Positions 53,673 through 61,634 of a stretch of DNA of 64,000 bases are shown in pieces (within the stretch, counting starts at the first letter, position 1; each line of letters begins with the position of its first letter). The stretch spans positions 84,912 to 148,911 of the forward strand of contig NZ_OPYN01000123.1 in the NCBI RefSeq assembly GCF_900277125.1, in the 5' to 3' direction. Made by a program: the position numbers and the translations under genes. The notes under the pieces were generated by a model. It made no database searches. It had not been told where the DNA came from and saw only the letters and a list, made by a program, of their open reading frames with translations. This stretch comes from Pseudomonas inefficax. GTDB taxonomy: Bacteria > Pseudomonadota > Gammaproteobacteria > Pseudomonadales > Pseudomonadaceae.

Positions 53673-55001
53673 TCATGGCACCAGCACCACGTCTTCGGTG
53701 TCGCTACCGCCGTTGGTACTGGTGACCTGCACCTTGGCCGGCGGGATGGGCGACAGGCTGGTGCTCAGCGTCTTCACGGCGCCAGTGCCGCTCAGGTTGC
53801 CGATCAGCGCGCCGTTGCCGGTATGTGCGGTGAGCACTGGCGGCGTGGTCTCGTCGCTGGTGCTGGCCACCAGGGTCAGCTCGCCGGTGGACAGGCGGTA
53901 CTGGGCCTGGGTGATGGTGACCAGGTCGGTCAACGGCACGTTGGCGGTGGTCAGGCTGCTGGTGGGTATCGCCACGCTGTTGTCGGCGGTCAGCGTCAGG
54001 ATCGACCCGGCGGCCGGGTCGAGCACCGACTGGGCGTACCAGGCACCGGTACCGTTGGCTTCGGTGAGGTTCAGGTTGGGTGTCTGGCTGGTCAGGGTGA
54101 CGCTGGCTGGTGGCGGTGGGGCCATCGCGAAGATGTCCTGCTGCGCGTGCAGGTCGCCGTTCTCGGTATGCCGCGAGTAGGTACTGCGTTGCGGCATCAG
54201 CGGGGTTGGCAGGGCCACTTCGGATAGCTTGCCCGAGACCGCGAACAGCTCGGTGCGCAGGTCGATGCCACCGGGGCCTTCGATGCGTACGTAGTTGGTA
54301 TTGAACGGGCTGCCGGTCACCCGTTCTTCCAGGTTCGGGTCGCCGATGAAGCGCTCGCTGCCTTCGGTGTAGGGGCCGTTGACGCTGCGCAGGAATGGCC
54401 CGACATCGCCTTTCAGGGCGCCAGTGAAGTCGCCAGCGCCGGCAATGCCAATGTCGCGGGTCATGTTGATCGCCCGGCGCCCGCCTGCAGGCACATCGAA
54501 CACTTCAACGCCGTATGGGTGAGTGACCACGTAGGTGCCGGCGGTTGGTACATCGACCCGGATACGCACCCGGGCGAAGCTGACCTGGTCGCCTTCGACC
54601 GGTTCTTCAGCGGCAAAGGCCGCTTCGATCGCGCTGACGTAGGTGAGGTCGATGCCGCGGGTGGCGTCGACGATGGCGGCATCGGCGGTGAACCAGAACG
54701 CCTCGTCAGGGAAGTTGGTAGGGAAGACGATGGGTTGGGTATCGTCGAACACGCCGGGGGTGGGCAGCAGCGTGCACATGTACGAAGGTGCGCCGGGCGC
54801 GCCAGGCACCCGCGAGCTGACGGCCTTGGTCAGGCACAGGTCGAGGGTACGACCATGGCTGTCCTGGTACCAGGCGGGGAACCCGCCGTTGGCGGGAACA
54901 TAGGCGCCAGGGTCGACAGCGTTCAAGGCAGCCTGCGCCGGGAGCTGGAGCATGCCGGCGAAAATCGCCACTGCCAGCGGGTGGGGAATCGGTCGGTGCA
55001 T
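53673..55001 (-). CDS. Secreted protein of unknown family, short paralogue of the next gene
   Basis: A 442-residue protein with a signal peptide (LAVAIFAGMLQLPAQA). It aligns by eye with the first 440 residues of the downstream protein: VDPGAYVPANGGFPAWYQDS, PGAPGAPSYMCTLLPTPG, THPYGVEVFDV, GRRAINMTRDIGIAGAGDF, VTGSPFNTNYVRIEGPGG. It ends with GGSDTEDVVLVP just where the paralogue continues (GGSDVEPVVVVG) into its Ig-like repeats. AGGAGG lies nine bases before the ATG. It is the first gene of the curli-like operon and is preceded by a near-consensus sigma54 promoter and palindrome D. The molecular role is unknown. Confidence 0.87.
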   Translation of the reverse strand: MHRPIPHPLAVAIFAGMLQLPAQAALNAVDPGAYVPANGGFPAWYQDSHGRTLDLCLTKAVSSRVPGAPGAPSYMCTLLPTPGVFDDTQPIVFPTNFPDEAFWFTADAAIVDATRGIDLTYVSAIEAAFAAEEPVEGDQVSFARVRIRVDVPTAGTYVVTHPYGVEVFDVPAGGRRAINMTRDIGIAGAGDFTGALKGDVGPFLRSVNGPYTEGSERFIGDPNLEERVTGSPFNTNYVRIEGPGGIDLRTELFAVSGKLSEVALPTPLMPQRSTYSRHTENGDLHAQQDIFAMAPPPPASVTLTSQTPNLNLTEANGTGAWYAQSVLDPAAGSILTLTADNSVAIPTSSLTTANVPLTDLVTITQAQYRLSTGELTLVASTSDETTPPVLTAHTGNGALIGNLSGTGAVKTLSTSLSPIPPAKVQVTSTNGGSDTEDVVLVP

Positions 55002-55057
55002 GAGTCATTTCCTCCTGCAAACGGGCCCATGGACTTGGGGCGTCTGGCAGGAGATCG

Positions 55058-55072
55058 GCAATAGGCGTGCCA
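55058..55072 (-). promoter_or_regulatory. Near-consensus sigma54 promoter of the curli-like operon
   Basis: On the minus strand TGGCACGCCTATTGC matches TGGCACG-N4-TTGC at every conserved position. Transcription would start near 55046, about 45 bases before the first gene's ATG. Confidence 0.75.
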
Positions 55073-55173
55073 AACCAGGGAAAAACATGCTGTAGCCCTT
55101 GCAGGGCAAGGGATCCAATTCTATTGCGAAGGCTTTGGCAGGTATTCGCCGTTGGGCGCCGTGCCCCAAGGTT

Positions 55174-55187
55174 GGGGACTGGGGAGG
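55174..55187 (-). promoter_or_regulatory. Palindrome D: CCCC-AACCTT-GGGG, putative activator site
   Basis: Read on the minus strand it has the exact 4+6+4 layout and AAC start of palindromes A and C. It sits about 130-140 bases upstream of the predicted sigma54 start, a normal enhancer distance. It links this operon with the kinase/NtrC-type regulator locus 25 kb away. Confidence 0.6.
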
Positions 55188-55316
55188 GTCGTAGCTACCC
55201 AATCATCGCACTTCTGTGAGCGCAGCCCTGGGGCGCGGCCTTGCTTGGGGATGCCCATGTAGCCAGCCAAGGCCACAGGCCGGGCACAACGGCCGGCCAC
55301 CCTTGCAGTTCAGACA

Positions 55317-55330
55317 TGAAACCGGTTTCA
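55317..55330. promoter_or_regulatory. PtxS operator before gluconate 2-dehydrogenase
   Basis: TGAAACCGGTTTCA is a perfect palindrome identical to the published PtxS operator of P. aeruginosa and P. putida. It lies 121 bases before the first dehydrogenase gene. Identical copies are at 59712 and 60818. Confidence 0.92.
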
Positions 55331-55450
55331 AAACATTTCTGAACACGCTAGATTATCCGGCTGTTTTCTTGATGGCCCATCAAGACCACCCCCCATATTG
55401 AAAACCAGATGGCGCTTTTCAAGGCCGCACACAGCCGATGAGGATTCGCA

Positions 55451-56191
55451 ATGCCTGAGCATGCCCCAGACAACCCGCGCAGGGACTTTCTGCGCAAGAC
55501 CTTGACCTTGATCCCTGTGGTCACCGTGGCCAGCACGGGGTTTGGCGTGGGCGCCGGTCAGCTGCTTGCGGCCCCGCAACACGAACCCAAAGTGCCGGCA
55601 ACGCCACCAGCGGGCAACTACCAGCCGACATTCTTCACTGCCGAGGAGTGGGCTTTCGTGCAGGCAGCCGTCTCGCGCATCATCCCGGCCGACGAGCTTG
55701 GCCCTGGCGCACTTGAAGCCGGCGCTGCCGAATTCATCGACCGGCAGATGAACACCCCCTACGCAACTGGCGCGCAGTGGTACATGCAAGGCCCGTTCAA
55801 GGCCGACGCCGCGCCCGAACTGGGTTACCAACTGCAACTCAGCCCGCAACAGATCTACCGCCTGGGCATCGCCGCCGTGGACGGCTGGTGCAAGGCCAAT
55901 TCCGGGCAAGTTTTTGCTGCGCAAGATAGCGCTACCCGGGACCACGTTCTCAGCAAGGTCGAGTCTGGAGAGCTGGTTTTCGACACCGTGCCGGCCAAGG
56001 TGTTCTTCAGCTTGCTGGTGCAGAACACCCGTGAAGGGTTCTTCTGCGACCCAATCCACGGCGGCAACAAAGGCATGGTCGGCTGGACCCAGATCGGCTT
56101 CCCCGGCGCCCGCGCCGATTTCATGGACTGGGTCGAGCGCAACGAGCCTTACCCGTTCCCGGCTGTTTCGATCCGTGGCGAGAGGGCCTGA
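55451..56191 (+). CDS. Gluconate 2-dehydrogenase gamma subunit (subunit 3 family), Tat-exported
   Basis: A 246-residue periplasmic subunit. The Tat signal is clear (NPRRDFLRKTLTLIPVVTVASTGFGVGAG). The mature domain matches gluconate 2-dehydrogenase subunit 3 (FTAEEWAFVQAAVSRIIPADELGPGALEAGAAEFIDRQM). It is needed to carry the cofactor-loaded flavoprotein, which has no signal of its own, through the Tat system. First gene of a three-gene operon, three bases before the next. A PtxS operator lies upstream, so induction by 2-ketogluconate is expected. Confidence 0.93.
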   Translation: MPEHAPDNPRRDFLRKTLTLIPVVTVASTGFGVGAGQLLAAPQHEPKVPATPPAGNYQPTFFTAEEWAFVQAAVSRIIPADELGPGALEAGAAEFIDRQMNTPYATGAQWYMQGPFKADAAPELGYQLQLSPQQIYRLGIAAVDGWCKANSGQVFAAQDSATRDHVLSKVESGELVFDTVPAKVFFSLLVQNTREGFFCDPIHGGNKGMVGWTQIGFPGARADFMDWVERNEPYPFPAVSIRGERA

Positions 56192-56194
56192 GGC

Positions 56195-57979
56195 ATGGCG
56201 ACCGTGATGAAGAAAGTGGACGCGGTAATCGTGGGTTTTGGCTGGGCCGGGGCGATCATGGCCAAGGAACTGACCGAAGCCGGGCTGCAGGTAGTGGCCC
56301 TGGAGCGGGGGCCGATGCAGGACACCTACCCGGAAGGCAGCTACCCGCAGGTGATCGACGAGCTGACCTACAGCGTGCGCAAGAAGCTGTTCGTCGATGT
56401 GTCGAAGGAAACCGTCACCATCCGCCATGGCATGAACGATGTGGCACTGCCCAATCGCCAGCTCGGTGCCTTCCTGCCGGGCAAAGGTGTAGGTGGCGCA
56501 GGCCTGCACTGGTCTGGCGTGCACTTCCGGGTGGACCCGATGGAGCTGCGCATGCGCAGCCACTACGAAGAACGCTACGGGCGCAAGTTCATCCCTGAAG
56601 ACATGACTATCCAGGACTTCGGGGTCAGCTACGAAGAACTGGAACCGCATTTCGACTTCGCCGAAAAGGTATTCGGTACCTCTGGCCAGGCGTGGACCGT
56701 CAACGGCCAGCTCGTTGGCGAAGGGAAGGGCGGCAACCCCTATGCACCAGACCGCTCCAGCCCGTTCCCGCTGCCTTCGCAGAAAAACGTCGTGTCGGCC
56801 AGGCTGTTCGAAAAGGCGGCGGCCAGCCTGGGCTACAAGCCCTACAACTTGCCGTCGGCCAACACCTCCGACGCGTACACCAACCCCTACGGGGCGCAGA
56901 TGGGGCCGTGCAACTTCTGCGGCTTCTGCAGTGGCTACGTGTGCTACATGTACTCCAAGGCCTCGCCCAACGTGAACATCCTGCCGGCGCTGCGCCAGGT
57001 GCCGAACTTCGAATTGCGGCCCAACGCCCATGTGCTGCGGGTGAACCTGGATGACAGCAAGCGCAAGGCCACCGGGGTGACCTACATCGACGCCCAGGGG
57101 CGGGAAGTGGAGCAGCCGGCGGACCTGGTGATCCTGGCGGCGTTCCAGTTCAACAACGTGCGCCTGATGCTGCTGTCCGGCATCGGCAAACCCTACGACC
57201 CCATCAAGAACGAAGGCGTGGTGGGGCGTAACTTCGCCTACCAGAACATGGGCACGGTCAAGGCGTTCTTCGACAAGGACACCTACACCAACAACTTCAT
57301 CGGCGCCGGTGGCAACGGTATTGCCATCGATGACTTCAACGCCGACAACTTCGACCATGGCCCCCACGGTTTCGTCGGCGGTTCGCCGATGTGGGTGAAC
57401 CAGGCCGGCACGCGGCCGATTGCCGGTGGCGCGACCCCGCCGGGCACACCGGCCTGGGGCAGCGCCTGGAAGAAGGCCACCGCCGACTACTACACCCACC
57501 AAGTGTCTATGGACGCCCACGGCGCTCACCAGTCCTACCGCGGCAACTACCTGGACCTCGACCCGACCTACCGCGACGCCTACGGCCAGCCGCTGCTGCG
57601 CATGACCTTCGACTGGCAGGAAAACGACATCAGGATGAACCAGTTCATGGTCGACAAGCTCAGCAAGATCGCCCAGGCGATGAACCCCAAGGCCATTGCC
57701 GTGCTGGGCAAGAAGGTCAAGGACCACTTCAACACCGCCAGCTACCAGACCACCCATCTGAACGGCGGCGCGATCATGGGCACCGACCCGAAAACCAGTG
57801 CGTTGAACCGCTACCTGCAAAGCTGGGACGTGCACAACGTGTTCGTTCCGGGGGCTTCGGCGTTCCCTCAGGGGCTGGGTTACAACCCGACCGGGCTGGT
57901 GGCTGCGCTGACCTACTGGTCGGCCCGCGCCATCCGCGAGCAGTACCTGAAAAACCCTGGTCCGCTGGTTCAGGCTTGA
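56195..57979 (+). CDS. Gluconate 2-dehydrogenase flavoprotein (alpha) subunit, GMC oxidoreductase
   Basis: A 594-residue FAD enzyme oxidising D-gluconate to 2-keto-D-gluconate on the periplasmic face. The FAD-binding fold is at the N-terminus (DAVIVGFGWAGAIMAKELTEAGLQVVALERG) and the GMC catalytic region near residue 520 (QTTHLNGGAIMGTDPKTSALNRYLQSWDVHNVFVPGASAFP). A cysteine cluster (GPCNFCGFCSGYVCYMYS, near residue 240) resembles the iron-sulfur cluster region reported for related three-subunit dehydrogenases. There is no signal peptide, which fits export together with the gamma subunit. Confidence 0.94.
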   Translation: MATVMKKVDAVIVGFGWAGAIMAKELTEAGLQVVALERGPMQDTYPEGSYPQVIDELTYSVRKKLFVDVSKETVTIRHGMNDVALPNRQLGAFLPGKGVGGAGLHWSGVHFRVDPMELRMRSHYEERYGRKFIPEDMTIQDFGVSYEELEPHFDFAEKVFGTSGQAWTVNGQLVGEGKGGNPYAPDRSSPFPLPSQKNVVSARLFEKAAASLGYKPYNLPSANTSDAYTNPYGAQMGPCNFCGFCSGYVCYMYSKASPNVNILPALRQVPNFELRPNAHVLRVNLDDSKRKATGVTYIDAQGREVEQPADLVILAAFQFNNVRLMLLSGIGKPYDPIKNEGVVGRNFAYQNMGTVKAFFDKDTYTNNFIGAGGNGIAIDDFNADNFDHGPHGFVGGSPMWVNQAGTRPIAGGATPPGTPAWGSAWKKATADYYTHQVSMDAHGAHQSYRGNYLDLDPTYRDAYGQPLLRMTFDWQENDIRMNQFMVDKLSKIAQAMNPKAIAVLGKKVKDHFNTASYQTTHLNGGAIMGTDPKTSALNRYLQSWDVHNVFVPGASAFPQGLGYNPTGLVAALTYWSARAIREQYLKNPGPLVQA

Positions 57980-57991
57980 GGAGCGATGCGC

Positions 57992-59236
57992 ATGAAGACA
58001 ATGTTGATCGCAACCCTGCTGGGTGCCAGCGTGGCTGCCCAGGCAGCACCGAATGACGATGCGCAGGTGCACCAGGGCGAGTACCTGGCCCGCGCCGGCG
58101 ACTGCGTCGCCTGCCATACCGCCAAAGGCGGCAAGCCGTTCGCCGGTGGGCTGCCGATGGAAACACCGATCGGCACGGTGTACTCAACCAACATCACCCC
58201 GGCGGCCAGTGGCATCGGCCAGTACAGCTTCGAAGACTTCGACCAGGCGGTGCGCAAGGGCATCGGCAAGGACGGCAGCACCCTGTATCCCGCCATGCCA
58301 TACCCGTCCTATGCGCGCGTCAGCGAGCAGGACATGCAGGCGCTGTATGCCTACTTCATGAAGGGCGTGGAACCGGTCGAGCAGCCGAACAAGGCCAGCG
58401 ACATCCCCTGGCCACTGAGCATGCGCTGGCCGCTGGCGATCTGGCGCGGCTTGTTCGCGCCTGAGGCCAAGCCCTGGCAGGCATCCGCAGCGGCCGACCC
58501 GGTGGTCAACCGCGGTGCCTACCTAGTCGAGGGCCTGGGGCACTGTGGTGCGTGCCATACGCCGCGGGCGCTGACCATGCAGGAAAAGGCACTGAGCCCA
58601 CAGGATGGCGAGCAGTTCCTGGCTGGCAGTGCACCGCTGGAAGGCTGGATTGCCAAGAATCTGCGTGGCGACCACAAGGACGGCCTGGGTAGCTGGAGCG
58701 AAGAGCAGTTGGTGCAGTTTCTCAAGACTGGCCGTAGCGACCGCAGCGCCGTGTTCGGTGGCATGAGCGACGTGGTCGAGCACAGCATGCAACACCTGAG
58801 CGATGCCGACCTGACTGCTATCGCCCGCTATTTGAAGACGCTGCCGCCAAGCAACCCTGACGACCGGCCGCACGTGTACGACAAACAGGTGGCGGATGCC
58901 CTGTGGAAGGGCGACGACAGCAAACCCGGGGCGGCGGTGTACATCGACAACTGCGCAGCCTGCCACCGTACCGATGGCCAGGGCTATACCCGCGTGTTCC
59001 CGGCCCTGGCCGGCAATCCGGTGGTGCAGACGGCGGATGCCACATCGCTGATCCATGTGGTGTTGGCGGGGGGCACGGTGCCGGCGACGCACACAGCGCC
59101 GTCGAACTTCACCATGCCGGCGTTCGGCTGGCGCCTGAGTGACCAGGAGGTTGCCGAGGTGGTGAACTTCATTCGCACCAGTTGGGGTAATCAGGGCAGC
59201 GCCGTTACTGCCAGTGACGTGAAATCCCTCCGTTAA
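57992..59236 (+). CDS. Gluconate 2-dehydrogenase triheme cytochrome c (beta) subunit
   Basis: A 414-residue membrane-associated cytochrome with signal peptide TMLIATLLGASVAAQA and three haem sites, CVACH (near residue 37), CGACH (near 186) and CAACH (near 320). It passes electrons from the flavoprotein to ubiquinone. GGAG lies eight bases before the ATG at 57992; an ATG two codons earlier is too close to it. The last 93 coding bases lie inside a 248-base tandem duplication whose second copy follows directly. Confidence 0.93.
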   Translation: MKTMLIATLLGASVAAQAAPNDDAQVHQGEYLARAGDCVACHTAKGGKPFAGGLPMETPIGTVYSTNITPAASGIGQYSFEDFDQAVRKGIGKDGSTLYPAMPYPSYARVSEQDMQALYAYFMKGVEPVEQPNKASDIPWPLSMRWPLAIWRGLFAPEAKPWQASAAADPVVNRGAYLVEGLGHCGACHTPRALTMQEKALSPQDGEQFLAGSAPLEGWIAKNLRGDHKDGLGSWSEEQLVQFLKTGRSDRSAVFGGMSDVVEHSMQHLSDADLTAIARYLKTLPPSNPDDRPHVYDKQVADALWKGDDSKPGAAVYIDNCAACHRTDGQGYTRVFPALAGNPVVQTADATSLIHVVLAGGTVPATHTAPSNFTMPAFGWRLSDQEVAEVVNFIRTSWGNQGSAVTASDVKSLR

Positions 59237-59639
59237 CTGCATCCCTCTGTCTGCACCCCCAATCCACTGTGGGAGCGGGTTTACCCGCGAATGCGTCGGC
59301 ACATTCAACATCGCATTCGCGGGTGAACCCGCTCCCACAGTGTTTCGCGTTTACTTTCTATATTTATCAGTTAGTTAAAACGTATTCTTATCAGGAGGTT
59401 GCCGAGGTGGTGAACTTCATTCACACCAGTTGGGGTAACCAAGGGATGCCGTCACCGCCGGTGATGTGAAAGCCCTCCGTTAACTCCATCCCTCTGGCTG
59501 CACCCCCAATCCAATGTGGGAGCGGGTTTACCCGCGAATGCGTCGGCACATTCACCATCGCATTCGCCGGTGAACCCGCTCCCACAGGGTTTCGCGTTTA
59601 CTTGTCTATATGTATCAGCTAGTTAAAGCGTATTCTTAT
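59144..59639. repeat. 248-base imperfect tandem duplication after the cytochrome gene
   Basis: Copy 1 spans about 59144-59391 and copy 2 about 59392-59639. Each holds the last 31 codons of the cytochrome gene, a CATCCCTCTG...CACCCCCAATCCA stretch, an inverted REP pair (59269-59340 and 59516-59587) and a tail reading TTAAA(A/G)CGTATTCTTAT. The copies differ at scattered positions, so the event is not recent. It fills most of the 519-base gap before ptxS. Confidence 0.92.
59392..59483 (+). pseudogene. Duplicated 3' fragment of the cytochrome c gene
   Basis: This stretch repeats the end of the cytochrome gene (QEVAEVVNFI.TSWGNQG), then loses a base relative to copy 1. In the original frame it ends early in MPSPPVM and stop. 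It has no start or ribosome site of its own and is a duplication by-product. Confidence 0.85.
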
Positions 59640-59711
59640 CGCATTTACTACGCATGAATTTCGTACTCCCGACCAACGGCATGTTGACGAACCCTTGCGA
59701 TTTTGCTGTAT

Positions 59712-59725
59712 TGAAACCGGTTTCA
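59712..59725. promoter_or_regulatory. PtxS operator before ptxS
   Basis: TGAAACCGGTTTCA, identical to the copies at 55317 and 60818, lies 30 bases before the ptxS ATG, indicating autorepression. Confidence 0.92.
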
Positions 59726-59755
59726 TCGCTATCACAACAATCATAAGGACAGCCC

Positions 59756-60775
59756 ATGACCGACGCGCCTGCCCATGCCCGCGAACGGGTCACCATCAGC
59801 GAAGTAGCGCGTGTCGCTGGCGTTTCCAAGGCCACCGTCTCCCGTTACATCGGGGGTGATCGCCAGTTGCTCGCCGAAGCCACCGCCAAGCGCCTGGAAG
59901 AGGTCATCGAGCGCCTCGGTTACCGCCCCAACCAGATGGCCCGTGGCCTGAAGCGCGGCCAGACGCGCCTGATCGGCATGCTGGTGGCCGATATCCTCAA
60001 CCCCTATTCAGTGGCCGTGATGCATGGCGTGGAAACTGCCTGCCGCCAGCACGGCTACAGCCTGGTGGTGTGCAACACCAACCGCGACGACGAGCAGGAG
60101 CGTCACCACCTGGTGGCCCTGCAGTCCTACAACGTCGAAGGGCTGATCGTGAACACGCTTGGCCATCACCCCGGCGAATTGCTCCACCTGCAGCGCGACA
60201 TTCCCATGGTGCTGGTCGACCGCCAGTTGCCCGAACTGAATGTCGACCTGGTGGGCCTGGACAATGCCGACGCGGTCGAGCAGGCCCTGGACCACCTGCA
60301 GGCGCAAGGCTACCGCGACATCATGGCGGTCACCGAGCCGCTTGATGGCACCAGCTCGCGCCTGGAGCGGGTACAGGCGTTCGGCACGTCGGTCAGCCGT
60401 CGCCATGGCATGCGCCAGCAGGTGCTGGAAATCGGCCCCGGGCTGGATGACCAGCTGGCTTCGTTCCTCGCCGGCAGGGGTCATGGCCCGCAGGCCATCT
60501 TCACCTTCAACGGTGTCGCCACCCTGGCCGTCAGCCGGGCCCTGCACCAGACAGGGTGCAATCTGTTCGCGGACGTCGGGCTGATCGCCCTCGACGACCT
60601 CGACTGGTACCCCTTGGTCGGCAGTGGCATCACTGCACTGGCCCAGCCCACCGAGCGAATCGGCGTGGCAGCATTCGAGAGCCTGCTTGGCCGCCTGCGC
60701 GGCGACAGCGGGGCGGCCCGGCGCATCGACTTCAAGGCCGAGCTGATCATCCGAGGTTCAACCCAGCCACAGTAA
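59756..60775 (+). CDS. ptxS: 2-Ketogluconate-responsive LacI family repressor PtxS
   Basis: A 339-residue LacI/GalR regulator. Helix-turn-helix at about residues 11-35 ([23 protein letters not shown]), hinge [10 protein letters not shown], effector domain with [22 protein letters not shown] and [18 protein letters not shown]. PtxS binds TGAAACCGGTTTCA and releases it on binding 2-ketogluconate; three perfect copies flank this gene's regulon here. AAGGACAGCCC precedes the ATG. It lies between the dehydrogenase operon and the kgu operon it is expected to control. Confidence 0.95.
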   Translation: MTDAPAHARERVTISEVARVAGVSKATVSRYIGGDRQLLAEATAKRLEEVIERLGYRPNQMARGLKRGQTRLIGMLVADILNPYSVAVMHGVETACRQHGYSLVVCNTNRDDEQERHHLVALQSYNVEGLIVNTLGHHPGELLHLQRDIPMVLVDRQLPELNVDLVGLDNADAVEQALDHLQAQGYRDIMAVTEPLDGTSSRLERVQAFGTSVSRRHGMRQQVLEIGPGLDDQLASFLAGRGHGPQAIFTFNGVATLAVSRALHQTGCNLFADVGLIALDDLDWYPLVGSGITALAQPTERIGVAAFESLLGRLRGDSGAARRIDFKAELIIRGSTQPQ

Positions 60776-60817
60776 TCACAGGCAGGCACCTCCCTGCCTG
60801 CCTGTTATCAGCAAAAA

Positions 60818-60831
60818 TGAAACCGGTTTCA
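60818..60831. promoter_or_regulatory. PtxS operator before kguE
   Basis: TGAAACCGGTTTCA lies 14 bases before the kguE ATG. At this distance bound repressor would cover the leader and start region of the kgu transcript. Confidence 0.92.
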
Positions 60832-60838
60832 CAAGGAC

Positions 60839-60846
60839 AATAACAA
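60839..60846 (+). promoter_or_regulatory. Crc/Hfq-type A-rich motif at the kguE start
   Basis: AATAACAA fits the AANAANAA pattern bound by Hfq-Crc in Pseudomonas and overlaps the first base of the kguE ATG, where binding would block translation. Function here is inferred. Confidence 0.5.
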
Positions 60847-61634
60847 TGCACTCGAACCCCGTTTCCATCAGTCTCTCCAGCTACGGCGCCGACTTTGTCC
60901 GGCAGCGTGGCCAGGAGCACTTCCTTGGCCTGCTGGCTGCCGCCGGCGTCACCCGTGTTGAACTGCGCGAAGAGCTGTTCACCCAGGCACCGGACACTGC
61001 AGCGCTGGCTGCCGCCATTGCCGCACAGGGCCTGGAGTGCCTGTATTCCACGCCCCTCGAACTGTGGACCGTACAGGGCGTGCCTGACCCGCAATTGGCG
61101 CACAAACTGCAAACCGCCCGAGCCCTTGGCGCGGTAGCGCTCAAGGTTTCCCTGGGCCACTACCACGCAGGCTGTGACGTCGCGGCCTTGGCGACGCTGT
61201 TGCCGGTGCACGGGCCGTTGTTGCTGGTGGAGAACGACCAGACCACCCAAGGTGGGCGAATTGAACCCCTGCAGCAGTTTTTCCAGCGCGCCGACGAGCT
61301 CGGGCTGACCCTGGGCATGACCTTCGACATCGGTAACTGGCAGTGGCAGGGCGAGCCTGCCCGGCACGCCGCACGCCAGCTTGGCCGCTGGGTGCGCTAT
61401 GTGCATTGCAAGGCAGTGCAGCGCCGGCCCGATGGCCGCCTGGTCGCCATCCCGCCAGCGACCGCGGACCTGCAGGAATGGGCTGAGCTGATGGCCGAGT
61501 TCACCCCCGGCGTGGCGCGTGCTGTCGAGTACCCGTTGGTGAGCGACGATCTGCTGGCGCTGACCCGCGACCAGGTGCGCGACCTGGCGGCGCTGGGGCA
61601 GGGCGTATCGAGTGAGGAGCTGAGCCATGCATGA
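60846..61634 (+). CDS. kguE: KguE, TIM-barrel sugar isomerase/epimerase-like protein
   Basis: A 262-residue cytosolic protein of the xylose-isomerase-like TIM barrel (AP endonuclease 2) superfamily. Motifs are [39 protein letters not shown] at the N-terminus, LLLVENDQT and [14 protein letters not shown] with likely metal ligands, and YVHCKAV. It is the first gene of the 2-ketogluconate operon. Its enzymatic role in the pathway has never been clearly defined. It overlaps kguK by eight bases. Confidence 0.92.
   Translation: MHSNPVSISLSSYGADFVRQRGQEHFLGLLAAAGVTRVELREELFTQAPDTAALAAAIAAQGLECLYSTPLELWTVQGVPDPQLAHKLQTARALGAVALKVSLGHYHAGCDVAALATLLPVHGPLLLVENDQTTQGGRIEPLQQFFQRADELGLTLGMTFDIGNWQWQGEPARHAARQLGRWVRYVHCKAVQRRPDGRLVAIPPATADLQEWAELMAEFTPGVARAVEYPLVSDDLLALTRDQVRDLAALGQGVSSEELSHA

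Noticed and set aside
51088..54180. A 1030-codon open frame on the plus strand opposite the secreted-protein genes
   Set aside because: The minus-strand genes have signal peptides, ribosome sites and internal homology. The plus frame has none of these.
55328..58117. A 929-codon open frame on the minus strand opposite the gluconate 2-dehydrogenase genes
   Set aside because: It is the antisense shadow of two well-supported genes and shows no protein-like domain pattern.
59269..59469. A 66-codon frame across the REP pair and duplicated cytochrome fragment
   Set aside because: It starts inside a REP, translates repeat sequence and has no ribosome site. It is a product of the duplication.
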